A stretch of 64,000 nt of DNA from Oleomonas cavernae (GCF_003590945.1 NZ_QYUK01000011.1:2136001-2200000); one strand, 5' to 3'. Shown: positions 46,635 through 57,437, counted from the first letter of the stretch. Numbers and translations are program-made. The notes: generated from the sequence alone by a model not told the origin.

Positions 46635-46651
46635 GGTAAGCAGTCCGCGGT

Positions 46652-49459
46652 TTACGCAAACAGGAAGTCGCCGGCGTTCAGGTTGCCGAGCACATAGTTT
46701 TCGATCGTGATCGTGTGGGCGTGAGCGTGGTCGATCACCACATCGGCCCCCGATTGGCTGGCATGGGCCATGACATCGGCGAAATCGGTGAACAAGCCGT
46801 CCTCGAACCTGATCAGGTCGTTGGCGGCGAAATCGGTGATCCGGTCATGGCCGAAGCCGGTGCCGAAGACGAAGGTATCGGCGCCGCTGTCCCCGGTCAG
46901 GGTATCGTTGCCGCCGCCGCCGGTCAGGACATTGGCCCCGTTGCCGCCGGTCAGGATGTTGGCCAGATTGTTGCCGGTCCCGTTTGCCGCCTGTGACGTG
47001 GTGATGATCAGGTTGTCGAGGCCCGAGCCCAAGGTGAACGACACGCTGGTCCGCACCGTGTCGACGCCGCCGCCGTTGGCCTCGCTGGCCACGTCCCCCA
47101 CGGAGTCGACGACATAGGTGTCGTCGCCCAGGCCGCCGCGCATGCTGTCGTCGCCGGTGCCGCCATCGAGCAGATCGGCCCCCTCGGCGCCCAGCAGCTT
47201 GTCGTTGCCGCCCTTGCCCAGCAGGGTGTCATCGCCGCCGAGGCCGCTCAGCGTGTTATTGGCGGCATTACCCGTCAAGGTGTTCGCAAGCCCGTTGCCG
47301 GTGCCCGACAACGCGCCGGTGCCACGCAGCAGCAGGGCATCCACATTGTCGCCCAGGGTGTAGTTCAGCGTCGTCTCGACGGTGTCGAGGCCCTCGCCAA
47401 CCGCCTCTTCGACCACATCGCCTGGATGATCCACGATATAGGTATCGTCGCCCGTGCCGCCGTGCAGCGTATCCGTGCCACGGCCCCCGTTCAGCTCGTC
47501 ATGGCCAGCGCCGCCGTACAGGACGTCATTACCCAGGCTGCCGTTCAAGGCGTCGTCGCCGCTGCCGCCTTCGATGTTGTTCGCCAGCTTGTTGCCGGTG
47601 GCGCTGAAATTGCCCGAGCCGACATAGGTGAGGTTTTCCACGTTGGCGAAAAGCGTCAGCGCGGCCAACCTCGTCTCCACCGTATCGTTGCCCTCGTTGG
47701 GGTCTTCGCCCAGGGTGTCGCCGACATTGTCGACGACATAGGTATCGTCCCCGAGGGACGCGTCCATCAGGTCGGCGCCAGCCCCGCCGTCCAAGCGGTT
47801 GTTGCCGAAGCTGCCGATGATGAAGTCGTCGAATTGGCTGCCGATCACATTCTCGATGCTGAACAGCGTGTCGTTGCCGATGCCGGGTCCGGTCGCGCCT
47901 CCCGTCAGAAGCTGCACGTTCACACCGCCCAGGGCGCCCACGAAAGAGGCCGTGTCGATACCCTCGCCGCCGTCGAGGATGTCGCCGCCGGGGCCGCCGA
48001 TCAGGGTGTCGTCACCGCCGATGCCTTTGAGGTGGTCCTTGCCGCCGGCGCCGTTCAGGATGTCGTCGTCGCCGCTGCCGACATGCAGCTCATTGGCCGA
48101 GGTACCCACCCAGTTCTGCGCCGGGCCGACGTGGCCGAAGATGAAGAAGACCATGCCCACGGCATTGGGATATTGTGCGTAGCTGTACTCGCCGGCCGGA
48201 TCATCGGCGAAAGGCGTGCCGACGGCGAGATCGTCGAAGCCGTCGCCGTTGATGTCGCCAGCAGCGGTGAAGTTCCAGCTTCTGATGTCGATCCCCGTGC
48301 CGACGACAGAAAAGCCATTGGTGCCGTCGAGGGTGCTGACGTCGATGTCGGGAACCGTGAAGCCGGCCTGGCCGAACACGACATGGCCGCTGTTCAGGAC
48401 GAGGTCTCCCAGGCCGTCGCCGTTCAGGTCGCCGGCGGCTTTGGCGGTCGTGGTCGAGCCGGTGATGCGGAAGCCGTTGGTGCCGTTGATCGAGGCGAGA
48501 TTGATGCCGGCACCGAAACCGGAAGCCTTGCCGAACACGACATAGGAGGTGGCCGCGCCCGAGGCAAAGACCACGATATCGTCGAAGCCATCGCCGTTCA
48601 CGTCGCCCGCCGAGGCGACCGACCTGCCGGCCATGTCGCCGGCTGCCGCGCCGACGATCTTGAAGCCCGTCGTGCCATCAACCGTGGCCGGGTCGAAGCT
48701 GGCCGCGAAGCCGCCGGCCTTGCCGAAGACGAGATAGGCCTCGCCCGAATTGGTGCCGTTGGTGTCGGCCTGGCTGTTGCCGATGATGAGGTCGCCGAAG
48801 CCGTCGCCGTTGACGTCGCCCGCAGAGGTGTAAGGGCCGACGACGCCGGTCAGCGCAAAGCCGTTGGTGCCATCAAGGCCCGTGGCATCGACGAATTCAG
48901 TGAAGCCGCCGGCCTTGCCGAAGACGACGCTGGTGCCCAGGAACAGGTCGCTGAAGCCGTCGCCATTGACGTCGCCCGCGGCGCTGACCGTGCCGTCCTG
49001 CACCTTGAAGCCGTTGGTGCCGTTGACAGTCACCAGACTGTAGGGCAACGCCCCATCCGAGCCGAAGACGACATAGTTCGCCGGCGTATAGTAAAGGGTG
49101 CCGCCGCCCCCACTGGCGATGAAATCGGCGAAGCCGTCGCCGTTGACATCGCCTGCCCCCTGGACGCGACCGAAATATTCGTACTCGCCGCCTTCGGGGA
49201 CGAATTCGAAGCCGCCCAGGCTGCCCAGGGCCGGATGCGGCGCGTCCGTGCCCCGGATGAGTTGCACGGCGCCGTCGTACCAGGCGCCGACGCGGGTGGC
49301 GCCGGACAGGACATCATCGAAACCGTCGCCGTTGATATCGCCGACGCCGGCCACATGGTCGCCGTTGAATTCCGCCTGATAGTCGCCAGGCCCGACAAGG
49401 GCGAAGCCGTCAGAGCCGTTCAGGGCAGCCAGATCGATCGTGGACGGAAAAGCCGGCAT
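46652..49459 (-). CDS. FG-GAP and RTX calcium-binding repeat protein 4
   Basis: The 935-residue intact member is the best reference for the set. The start MPAFPSTIDLAALNGSDGFA follows a GGGGGAC site at 49459; the open frame continues to 50017, but that part is antisense-like sequence through the MFS gene. Residues 1 to about 470 contain FG-GAP units (GDINGDGFDDVLSG, GDVNGDGFADFIAS). The RTX half follows from GVGTSANELHVGSGDDD-type sequence and ends in SGADTFVFGTGFGHDRITDF and AGDFLFA. A perfect TATAAT lies 34 bp upstream. It is first in the minus-strand tandem. Confidence 0.92.
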   Translation of the reverse strand: MPAFPSTIDLAALNGSDGFALVGPGDYQAEFNGDHVAGVGDINGDGFDDVLSGATRVGAWYDGAVQLIRGTDAPHPALGSLGGFEFVPEGGEYEYFGRVQGAGDVNGDGFADFIASGGGGTLYYTPANYVVFGSDGALPYSLVTVNGTNGFKVQDGTVSAAGDVNGDGFSDLFLGTSVVFGKAGGFTEFVDATGLDGTNGFALTGVVGPYTSAGDVNGDGFGDLIIGNSQADTNGTNSGEAYLVFGKAGGFAASFDPATVDGTTGFKIVGAAAGDMAGRSVASAGDVNGDGFDDIVVFASGAATSYVVFGKASGFGAGINLASINGTNGFRITGSTTTAKAAGDLNGDGLGDLVLNSGHVVFGQAGFTVPDIDVSTLDGTNGFSVVGTGIDIRSWNFTAAGDINGDGFDDLAVGTPFADDPAGEYSYAQYPNAVGMVFFIFGHVGPAQNWVGTSANELHVGSGDDDILNGAGGKDHLKGIGGDDTLIGGPGGDILDGGEGIDTASFVGALGGVNVQLLTGGATGPGIGNDTLFSIENVIGSQFDDFIIGSFGNNRLDGGAGADLMDASLGDDTYVVDNVGDTLGEDPNEGNDTVETRLAALTLFANVENLTYVGSGNFSATGNKLANNIEGGSGDDALNGSLGNDVLYGGAGHDELNGGRGTDTLHGGTGDDTYIVDHPGDVVEEAVGEGLDTVETTLNYTLGDNVDALLLRGTGALSGTGNGLANTLTGNAANNTLSGLGGDDTLLGKGGNDKLLGAEGADLLDGGTGDDSMRGGLGDDTYVVDSVGDVASEANGGGVDTVRTSVSFTLGSGLDNLIITTSQAANGTGNNLANILTGGNGANVLTGGGGNDTLTGDSGADTFVFGTGFGHDRITDFAANDLIRFEDGLFTDFADVMAHASQSGADVVIDHAHAHTITIENYVLGNLNAGDFLFA

Positions 49460-49492
49460 GTGTCCCCCGAACGCTATGCAGCACATACGGCG

Positions 49493-49498
49493 ATTATA
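49493..49498 (-). promoter_or_regulatory. Putative -10 box (TATAAT) of the RTX cluster
   Basis: A perfect TATAAT on the minus strand, 34-39 bp upstream of the RTX 4 start. It is preceded by GCGGG, and there is no good -35 at 16-18 bp, which hints at activator dependence. No other clear promoter is seen in the 98-bp, 6-bp and 35-bp gaps that separate the four RTX genes. Confidence 0.5.
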
Positions 49499-49590
49499 CC
49501 CGCCTGTTGTTGCAGCCTTGCGGCTGAGCGGCAGCATCATGCCGAAAGTTGCAGGCCAGGTCCAGTTCCACACGCCGGCCGCGAGCCGGC

Positions 49591-50777
49591 CTAGCGGCGC
49601 GGATGCCACAACAAGTGTACGGCGAGGCCCAGCAACGCAGCACCCAGCCCCAGTAGCGACACCGCCAGCCAGCCGCCGTTCACCCAGGCGATGCTGGCGG
49701 CACCCGAGCCCATGGCCCCGACCGAAAACAGCGCGGTCATGAAGACCGTGTTGATGCGGCTGCGGGCCGCCGGTTCCAGGGCGAAGATCCGCGCTTGGTG
49801 CGAGACCATCGAGAGCTGAACCCCGAAATCGATCACGATCACGCCGATGATGAGGCCCGTCAGGTTGGGCAGCAGGGCGAAATCGAGGAAACCCACGGCC
49901 ACCAGTGCGACACCGGCGCCGATGGTCACCGCCGGGCCACGGGTATCGGCCAGGCGCCCGGCAATGGGGCGGCGAACACACCGACCAGCGCCAGGATGCC
50001 GAACAGCCCGGCGACATCGGCCCCCAGCAGGAAGCGCGGGCTGGCGAGGTAGAGCGCCAGGGTCGACCAGAACACCGAGAAGCCCCAGAACAGGGTCGAC
50101 TGGACGACGGCCGATTTGATCAGCAGCGGGTTGCGCCTTGCCACCGCACCGATCGAGGCGAGCAGGGCCAGATAGCGCGTGTCGGGACGGGCACGGCCCC
50201 TGGGCAATATCCGCCCCAGCATGACGCCCAGGCCGATGGTCAGCAGCGCCGCCAGCCAATAGGTGGTGCGCCAGCCGAAATGTTCCCCGACCAGGCCGGA
50301 AAAGACCCGGGCCAGCAGAATGCCGGCCAGCAGGCCGCTCATCACCACGCCGACCACCCGGCCCCGGCTGCCGTCGTCGGCCAGTTCCGCGGCAAAGGGA
50401 ATGATCTGCTGGGCGATGGACGAGGCGATGCCGATGGCTACCGAACCGACGATCAGCACCACGAGATTGGGCGACAGGGCAACCCCGACCAGCGCCAGGG
50501 TCAGCGCACCCGCCTGGATCAGGATCAGCCGGCGGCGATCGAGCATGTCGCCCAGGGGCACCAGCAGGAACAATCCCAGCGCATAGCCGATCTGGGTCGC
50601 CATCGGCACGATGCCGACGGCCCCCTCGCTCAAGCCCAGGTCGGCGGCGATCAGGCCCAGCAGCGGCTGGCTGTAGTAGAGGTTGGCGACGGCGATGCCG
50701 CAAGCGATCGCCATGGCAAAGATGACAAGGCGCCCCACGGGCGGGGCGGCTTCAAGCGTCGATACAGGGCTGGTCAT
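49591..50777 (-). CDS. MFS transporter, arabinose-efflux-like (one apparent frameshift)
   Basis: A 12-helix carrier. The N-terminal frame starts MTSPVSTLEAAPPVGRLVIF and contains the MFS loop GDMLDRRRLILIQ; it breaks after GVFAAPL. The expected AGRLADTRGPAVTIGAG continues in the next frame through five further helices to HLLWHPRR. One base added at the GGC stretch near 49960-49963 restores about 395 residues. Similar MFS proteins export sugars, drugs or autoinducers; the substrate is unknown. It diverges from a small ORF, with a CRP-like site between them. Confidence 0.8.
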
Positions 50778-50897
50778 GGGCCAAGCTTAGCCGAGGCCCG
50801 GCAACCCGATAATGCCGGGGACGCAGATGGCAGGCTGCGTCGGGTGCATGGCCTGCGGCCCCCGAACCCGTGACAAAAATGCCACAACACACCCCGA

Positions 50898-50913
50898 TGT
50901 GATTCAGATCACG
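50898..50913. promoter_or_regulatory. CRP/FNR-family binding site
   Basis: TGTGATTCAGATCACG matches the CRP consensus TGTGATCTAGATCACA at 13 of 16 positions, including both core half-sites TGTGA and TCAC. It is in the 205-bp divergent gap between the MFS carrier (start 50777) and the small ORF at 50983, about 70 bp upstream of the latter. Confidence 0.55.
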
Positions 50914-50982
50914 GATCCCAAACGCGGAATGTTGCATTCTTGTCCGGACGATACCGTCCAACAAAGGCAAACGAGTTCCATC

Positions 50983-51165
50983 ATGAGCCCCGCTATCCAA
51001 GCCACCGCGCCCGAGCAGACTGCTTCGCGACCGGCCGAGACCACCACTACCGAACCTGCCCCTAAGCGCTGTTTCCGCCTGGTTCAGGCCGCCAGCAGCG
51101 GCGGCACCGGCGCCTGCACCGGCGTCGTCATCGTGGCCGACGAGCCGCGTTCCCCGAATCGCTGA
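50983..51165 (+). CDS. Small ORF with two Cys, possible peptide precursor
   Basis: A 60-codon ORF (MSPAIQATAPEQTASRPAET then TTTEPAPKRCFRLVQAASSG and GTGACTGVVIVADEPRSPNR). The third-codon positions are mainly G or C, as in coding DNA here. It has an Ala/Thr/Pro-rich N-terminal half and a C-terminal core rich in Ser/Thr/Gly with Cys30 and Cys45. The shape recalls leader-plus-core peptides, but no modifying enzyme is nearby, and the ribosome-binding site is weak. A CRP-like site lies upstream, and GNAT faces it convergently. It may also be an ordinary small protein or non-coding. Confidence 0.4.
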   Translation: MSPAIQATAPEQTASRPAETTTTEPAPKRCFRLVQAASSGGTGACTGVVIVADEPRSPNR

Positions 51166-51199
51166 GGGCAGGCCGCTGCGTTGATGTCCGGCGCGGGCT

Positions 51200-51658
51200 T
51201 TAGCCGCGCCGCTCCAGGAACACGCTGTTGGGATCCGGCGCGTAATCGCCGAACGGCCCCCGCTCGGCAAAACCGAGCGAGCGATAGAGGCTGAGCGCCT
51301 CGAGGTTGTGGATGCCGGTCTCCAGCCGAAGCGGGGCAAGGCCGGCTTCCTCGGCCAGGGCGATCAGCCGGTCCAGAATCTTGCGGCCGATGCCCTGGCC
51401 CCGGGCGTCCGGCGTCAGATACATGCGCTTGATCTCGCCGAAGCCACGGGGGTCACGCAGCAAGGCGCCGCAGCCCACCGCCGCCCCATCCAGGCGCGCG
51501 ACCACGAAGGAGACCGCCGGCCCCTTCATGCTCTCGACATCCAGGAAATGATTGCTGTCGGCCGGGTAGAGGCCGGCGTGGAAATCGTCGAGGGCCCGAA
51601 TCAGCGCCAGCACATCGGGCTGATCGGGCGGCTCGAGCGCGATGGAAATCGTCGCCAT
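51200..51658 (-). CDS. GNAT family N-acetyltransferase
   Basis: The 152-residue product has the GNAT fold: the acetyl-CoA-binding loop RMYLTPDARGQGIGRKIL (R/Q-x-x-G-x-G/A near residues 84-90) and the closing YRSLGFAERGPFG. The acceptor is unknown. The stop of DUF1476 lies 12 bp upstream on the same strand, so the two are probably co-transcribed. Confidence 0.87.
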   Translation of the reverse strand: MATISIALEPPDQPDVLALIRALDDFHAGLYPADSNHFLDVESMKGPAVSFVVARLDGAAVGCGALLRDPRGFGEIKRMYLTPDARGQGIGRKILDRLIALAEEAGLAPLRLETGIHNLEALSLYRSLGFAERGPFGDYAPDPNSVFLERRG

Positions 51659-51669
51659 CGCCGGGGTTC

Positions 51670-51984
51670 CTACTCGATCTCGGACAGGACTTTGTTGTTC
51701 AGCAGCTCGATCTCGGCCCGAATGTGGCGGTCCGTCAGATCCAGGCCCTTGCCGACAAAGTCGGCCAGAACCTTGCGGACGACGTCCTCGTCACCGGCCT
51801 CGACGAAATCCGCGACGATCACTTCCTTGGCATAGGCCTCGGCGGCATCTCCGGACATGCCGAGCTTGCCGGCAGCCCACAGGCCGAGGAGCTTGTTGCG
51901 CCGGGCGACGGCGCGGAATCGCTTGTCCTCGTCATGGGCGAACTTGGCCTCGAAGCCGGTTTCGCGATCCTTGAAATCGACCAT
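51670..51984 (-). CDS. DUF1476 protein, F1-ATPase zeta inhibitor subunit
   Basis: The 104-residue product matches the alphaproteobacterial zeta subunit: MVDFKDRETGFEAKFAHDED at the N-terminus, which includes the inhibitory segment, and EAYAKEVIVADFVEAGDEDV with a four-helix C-terminal core. In Paracoccus the zeta protein blocks F1-ATPase rotation and ATP hydrolysis. The gene diverges from purC, the usual position in this class. Confident on the family; the inhibitory role in this organism is inferred. Confidence 0.88.
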   Translation of the reverse strand: MVDFKDRETGFEAKFAHDEDKRFRAVARRNKLLGLWAAGKLGMSGDAAEAYAKEVIVADFVEAGDEDVVRKVLADFVGKGLDLTDRHIRAEIELLNNKVLSEIE

Positions 51985-52094
51985 TACGCATCCCCTGAAG
52001 TAGCGAAATCTTGCCCGGATATAAGGGGATCAGCGGCCTTCTTGGCAAGGGGCGATCGGCCGCGCCCGGGCTTTCATGGGCGGATTGTTTATCG

Positions 52095-52115
52095 GGGACC
52101 ATCCTGTATGGTCCC
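52095..52115. promoter_or_regulatory. Perfect inverted repeat in the purC upstream region
   Basis: GGGACCAT (52095-52102) and ATGGTCCC (52108-52115) with a 5-bp centre, 80 bp upstream of purC. It overlaps a possible TTGTTT-N16-TATGGT promoter, so it could be an operator for purine genes or a 5' leader hairpin. Confidence 0.4.
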
Positions 52116-52194
52116 GCTTCGCGCGGAGCCCTATGGGCTTGACCGCGCCGGCTTCGTTTTCTCGATCTGGCCCCGCCAGAGGACTTAATCACCC

Positions 52195-52950
52195 ATGAGC
52201 CGCCGCAAGCAGATTTACGAGGGCAAGGCGAAGATCCTTTACGAAGGGCCCGAGCCTGGCACCCTGGTGCAATATTTCAAAGACGATGCGACCGCCTTCA
52301 ACAATCAGAAGAAGGGGACGATCACGGGTAAGGGCGTGATCAACAATCGCATCTCCGAATATATCATGACCTTGCTCAACGAGATCGGCGTGCCGACGCA
52401 TTTCGTCCGGCGGCTGAACATGCGCGAGCAGTTGATCAAGGAAGTGGAGATCATTCCGCTCGAGGTCGTGGTGCGCAATGTCGCCGCCGGCTCGATCTCG
52501 ACCCGACTCGGGATTCCCGAGGGCACGCAACTGCCCCGTTCGATCGTCGAGTTCTTCTACAAGGCCGACGAGCTCAACGACCCGATGGTGACCGAAGAGC
52601 ATATCACCGCCTTCGGCTGGGCCTCGCCCCAGGACATCGACGACGTCATGGCCCTGGCGCTGCGGATCAACGATTTCCTGATCGGCCTGTTCTTAGGCGT
52701 CGGCATCCGCCTGGTCGACTTCAAGGTCGAATTCGGCCGGCTGTGGCAGAACGACGAGATGCGCATCATCCTGGCCGACGAGATCAGCCCGGACAATTGC
52801 CGCCTGTGGGACATCCGCACCAACGAGAAGCTGGACAAGGACCGCTTCCGTCGCGACCTCGGCGGCTCGGAAGAGGCCTATCAGGAAGTGGCGCGTCGCC
52901 TGGGGATTCTCCCCGAAGGCGGCCCCCGCGACATGAAAGGCCCGAGGTGA
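52195..52950 (+). CDS. purC: Phosphoribosylaminoimidazole-succinocarboxamide synthase
   Basis: The 251-residue SAICAR synthetase joins aspartate to CAIR in purine synthesis. Motifs: [20 protein letters not shown] with the ATP-binding region, [17 protein letters not shown], and [12 protein letters not shown] and [11 protein letters not shown] with the metal/aspartate-binding residues. The length is normal. It heads the purC-purS-purQ-purL run and is separated from purS by a dispersed repeat. Confidence 0.95.
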   Translation: MSRRKQIYEGKAKILYEGPEPGTLVQYFKDDATAFNNQKKGTITGKGVINNRISEYIMTLLNEIGVPTHFVRRLNMREQLIKEVEIIPLEVVVRNVAAGSISTRLGIPEGTQLPRSIVEFFYKADELNDPMVTEEHITAFGWASPQDIDDVMALALRINDFLIGLFLGVGIRLVDFKVEFGRLWQNDEMRIILADEISPDNCRLWDIRTNEKLDKDRFRRDLGGSEEAYQEVARRLGILPEGGPRDMKGPR

Positions 52951-52976
52951 TGCAGTAGGTAGGTGTAAAGGGAAGG

Positions 52977-53075
52977 CGTCGTCCCGGCCTCGAGCCGGGA
53001 TCTTGTGACGAAAAAGCACCTGCGCCCGTCCCGACGAGATCCCGGATAACCGCTGTCGCGGTTTCCGGGATGACG
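52977..53075 (+). repeat. Dispersed palindromic repeat, copy 5 (divergent)
   Basis: The left half (CGTCGTCCCGGCCTCGAGCC) and right end (TTTCCGGGATGACG) keep the outer inverted repeats. The right inner module differs (GATAACCGCTGTCGCGG instead of GATCTGCGCTGCGC). It lies between purC and purS; the apparent upstream start of purS falls inside it. Confidence 0.8.
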
Positions 53076-53108
53076 ATTCAGAGCTTAAAGCAACGAACAG
53101 GTGATCCA

Positions 53109-53348
53109 GTGAAGGCGCGCGTCCACGTCACGCTGAAACACGGCGTTCTCGATCCCCAGGGCAAGGCGATCGCCGGCGCCCTAGCCTCGCTGGGCTTTGG
53201 CGGTGTCGAAGATGTCCGGCAGGGCAAATACCTCGAACTCGAACTGGCCGAGACCGACGCCGCCAAGGCACAGGCAGCGGTCAAGGCGATGTGCGAGAAG
53301 CTGCTGGCCAACACGGTGATCGAAAACTACTCGATCGAGCTGGTGTAA
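53109..53348 (+). CDS. purS: Phosphoribosylformylglycinamidine synthase, PurS subunit
   Basis: The 79-residue PurS bridges PurQ and PurL in the multisubunit FGAM synthetase. It starts at GTG 53109 ([20 protein letters not shown]); earlier in-frame sequence belongs to the repeat. The motif [14 protein letters not shown] is characteristic. It is 2 bp ahead of purQ. Confidence 0.95.
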   Translation: MKARVHVTLKHGVLDPQGKAIAGALASLGFGGVEDVRQGKYLELELAETDAAKAQAAVKAMCEKLLANTVIENYSIELV

Positions 53349-53350
53349 CC

Positions 53351-54042
53351 ATGAAGGCGGCCGTCGTCGTCTTCCCCGGATCGAACCGCGAGCGCGATGT
53401 GGCGCTGGCCATCGAACGGGCCGCGCACCGCCCCGCCAGCTATGTCTGGCACGGTGACACCGACCTGCCCGAGGGCACCGACCTGGTCGTGCTGCCCGGC
53501 GGCTTCTCCTATGGCGACTATCTGCGCTGCGGCGCCATGTCGGCGCTCTCGCCGATCATGCGCGCGGTCAAGGACCATGCCGCCCGCGGCGGTGCCGTGA
53601 TCGGCATCTGCAACGGCTTCCAGATCCTGGCCGAGGCCGGCCTGGTGCCGGGCACCTTGATGCGCAACGCCTCGCTGAAATTCGTCTGCCGCGACGTGCA
53701 CCTGCGGGTCGAGGCGACCAACGCCGCCTTCACCTCGCTGTACCAGCCGGGCCAGGTCATCCGCGTGCCGGTCGCCCATGCCGAGGGGAACTATTTCGCG
53801 GATGACACGACGCTCGATCGCCTGGAAGGCGAAGGCCTCGTCGCCTTCCGCTACTGCGATCCGGCTGGCCAGATCACGCCCGACTCCTCGCCCAACGGGG
53901 CCTCGCGCAATATCGCCGGTGTCTTCAACGAGACCCGCAACGTGCTGGGCCTGATGCCTCACCCTGAGAACATGACGGAAGACGTGATCGGCGGGACCGA
54001 TGGCGCCATCCTGTTCGAAAGCCTCGTCAAGGCCCTTCCGTA

Positions 54043-54043
<1 letters not shown>
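53351..54043 (+). CDS. purQ: Phosphoribosylformylglycinamidine synthase, glutaminase subunit
   Basis: The 230-residue class I glutamine amidotransferase supplies ammonia to PurL. The catalytic Cys is in [13 protein letters not shown], and the His-Glu pair is in the C-terminal LMPHPENM box. The ATG at 53351 is preferred; the upstream open frame covers the end of purS. Its stop (TAATG) overlaps the purL ATG by one base. Confidence 0.95.
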
Positions 54044-56241
<2,198 letters not shown>

Positions 56242-56319
56242 ATCCGCCGTCTCGAAGGACCCATCGGGTCGTCCCTGGCGTTCGGTCTTTGCGAGCGACC
56301 GAACGAAAGGGACTGACCG

Positions 56320-57162
56320 ATGAAGATCCGCCTCGGCTACGAGATCAGCTACGACCTGCCGCAGCCGACGCCGATGGTCCTGATGCTCAGCGTCCATGCC
56401 TCGCGCATGGGCGACCTGCTCGAACCCGACGAGATGCACACCAGCCCGCTACTGCCTGTACACTATTATTATGACGGTTTCGGCAACCGCTGCGCCCGCA
56501 TCCATGCCCCCAAGGGCCGGCTGAAACTGTCGGGCCGGACCCTGATCACCGACAGCGGCCAGCTGGACTACATCCCCTATGACGCGCCGCAGATCGCCGT
56601 GCAGGACCTGCCCGACGAGACCATCGTCTACCTCCTGGGCAGCCGCTATTGCGAGACCGACAAGCTGTCGGATTTCGCCTGGGCGACCTTCGGCAAGACG
56701 CCGCTGGGCTGGCCCCGGGTGAAGGCCATCCTCGACTTCGTCCACGGCCATATCCGCTTCGACTACATGCAGGCGCGGTCCACCCGCTCGGCCTTCGATG
56801 CCTTCCAGGAACGGGTCGGCGTCTGCCGCGACTATGCCCACTTGGCGGTGACCCTGATTCGCTGCATGAACATCCCGTCGCGCTATTGCACCGGCTACCT
56901 GGGCGACATCGGCGTGCCGCCCGACGTAAACCCCGGCGACTTCAGCGCCTGGATCGACGTCTACCTGGGCGGCCGCTGGTACACGGTCGACGCCCGCCAC
57001 AACAGGCCGCGCATCGGCCGCATCCTGATGGCGCGCGGGCGCGATGCCTCGGACGTGCCGCTCAGCAACAGCTTCGGCGCCAATGTCCTCGCCGGCTTCA
57101 CCATCATCACCGACGAGGTCAAGGAACCGGCACTCGTTGAGAGCGCCCGGGCGATACTGTAG
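56320..57162 (+). CDS. Transglutaminase-like domain protein
   Basis: The 280-residue product has a bacterial transglutaminase N-terminal region and a Cys-His-Asp core: GVCRDYAHLAVTLIRCM (Cys), FSAWIDVYLGGRW with a closely following DARHNRPRIGR (His, Asp). The family is fairly common next to pur genes or in peptidoglycan-related loci, with cysteine-protease-like roles. No signal peptide is present, so it is presumably cytoplasmic. The substrate is unknown. Confidence 0.85.
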   Translation: MKIRLGYEISYDLPQPTPMVLMLSVHASRMGDLLEPDEMHTSPLLPVHYYYDGFGNRCARIHAPKGRLKLSGRTLITDSGQLDYIPYDAPQIAVQDLPDETIVYLLGSRYCETDKLSDFAWATFGKTPLGWPRVKAILDFVHGHIRFDYMQARSTRSAFDAFQERVGVCRDYAHLAVTLIRCMNIPSRYCTGYLGDIGVPPDVNPGDFSAWIDVYLGGRWYTVDARHNRPRIGRILMARGRDASDVPLSNSFGANVLAGFTIITDEVKEPALVESARAIL

Positions 57163-57197
57163 CGTGATGCCTGGTCAGCAAGCCTGGAGAGACTCGA

Positions 57198-57437
57198 ATG
57201 CCGATGGAAGCGGGGCGGATCAAGAGCCTGATCGAAGCGGCTTTTCCCGATGCCAAGGTAACGATCGAGGATCTGCGCGGCGACGGCGACCACTATGCCG
57301 CCCAGGTCGTCTCGTCCGCCTTCAAGGGCAAGAGCCGGGTCCAGCAGCACCAGATGGTCTATCAGGCCCTGCGCGGCGCCATGGGCGGCGAGTTGCACGC
57401 CCTGGCCCTGCAGACCCAGCCGCCGCCCGAGAAATAA
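57198..57437 (+). CDS. BolA family protein
   Basis: The 79-residue BolA (YrbA-like) has the class II KH-like fold, with conserved [20 protein letters not shown] and a following [18 protein letters not shown]. BolA proteins work with monothiol glutaredoxins (GrxD) in Fe-S cluster handling; grxD often follows but is not in this window. The second possible start is at 57204 (MEAGRIKS). It follows the transglutaminase gene after 35 bp. Confidence 0.9.
   Translation: MPMEAGRIKSLIEAAFPDAKVTIEDLRGDGDHYAAQVVSSAFKGKSRVQQHQMVYQALRGAMGGELHALALQTQPPPEK

Noticed and set aside
38505-49459. CRISPR-like direct repeats
   Set aside because: The repeats are in-frame coding repeats of RTX nonapeptides and FG-GAP units; unit lengths vary and no constant repeat with unique spacers is present.
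47426-49594. 722-aa open frame on the plus strand opposite RTX protein 4
   Set aside because: Mirror of the repeated FG-GAP and RTX codons. The minus-strand protein has secretion signal, motifs and promoter; the plus-strand one has none.
49460-50017. N-terminal extension of RTX protein 4 by 186 residues
   Set aside because: This part overlaps the MFS gene, contains Arg/Pro-rich shadow sequence, and the start at 49459 has its own ribosome-binding site and the same MPAF start as protein 3.
53070-53108. Longer purS start at 53070
   Set aside because: These codons lie mostly within the dispersed repeat, and PurS similarity begins at GTG 53109.
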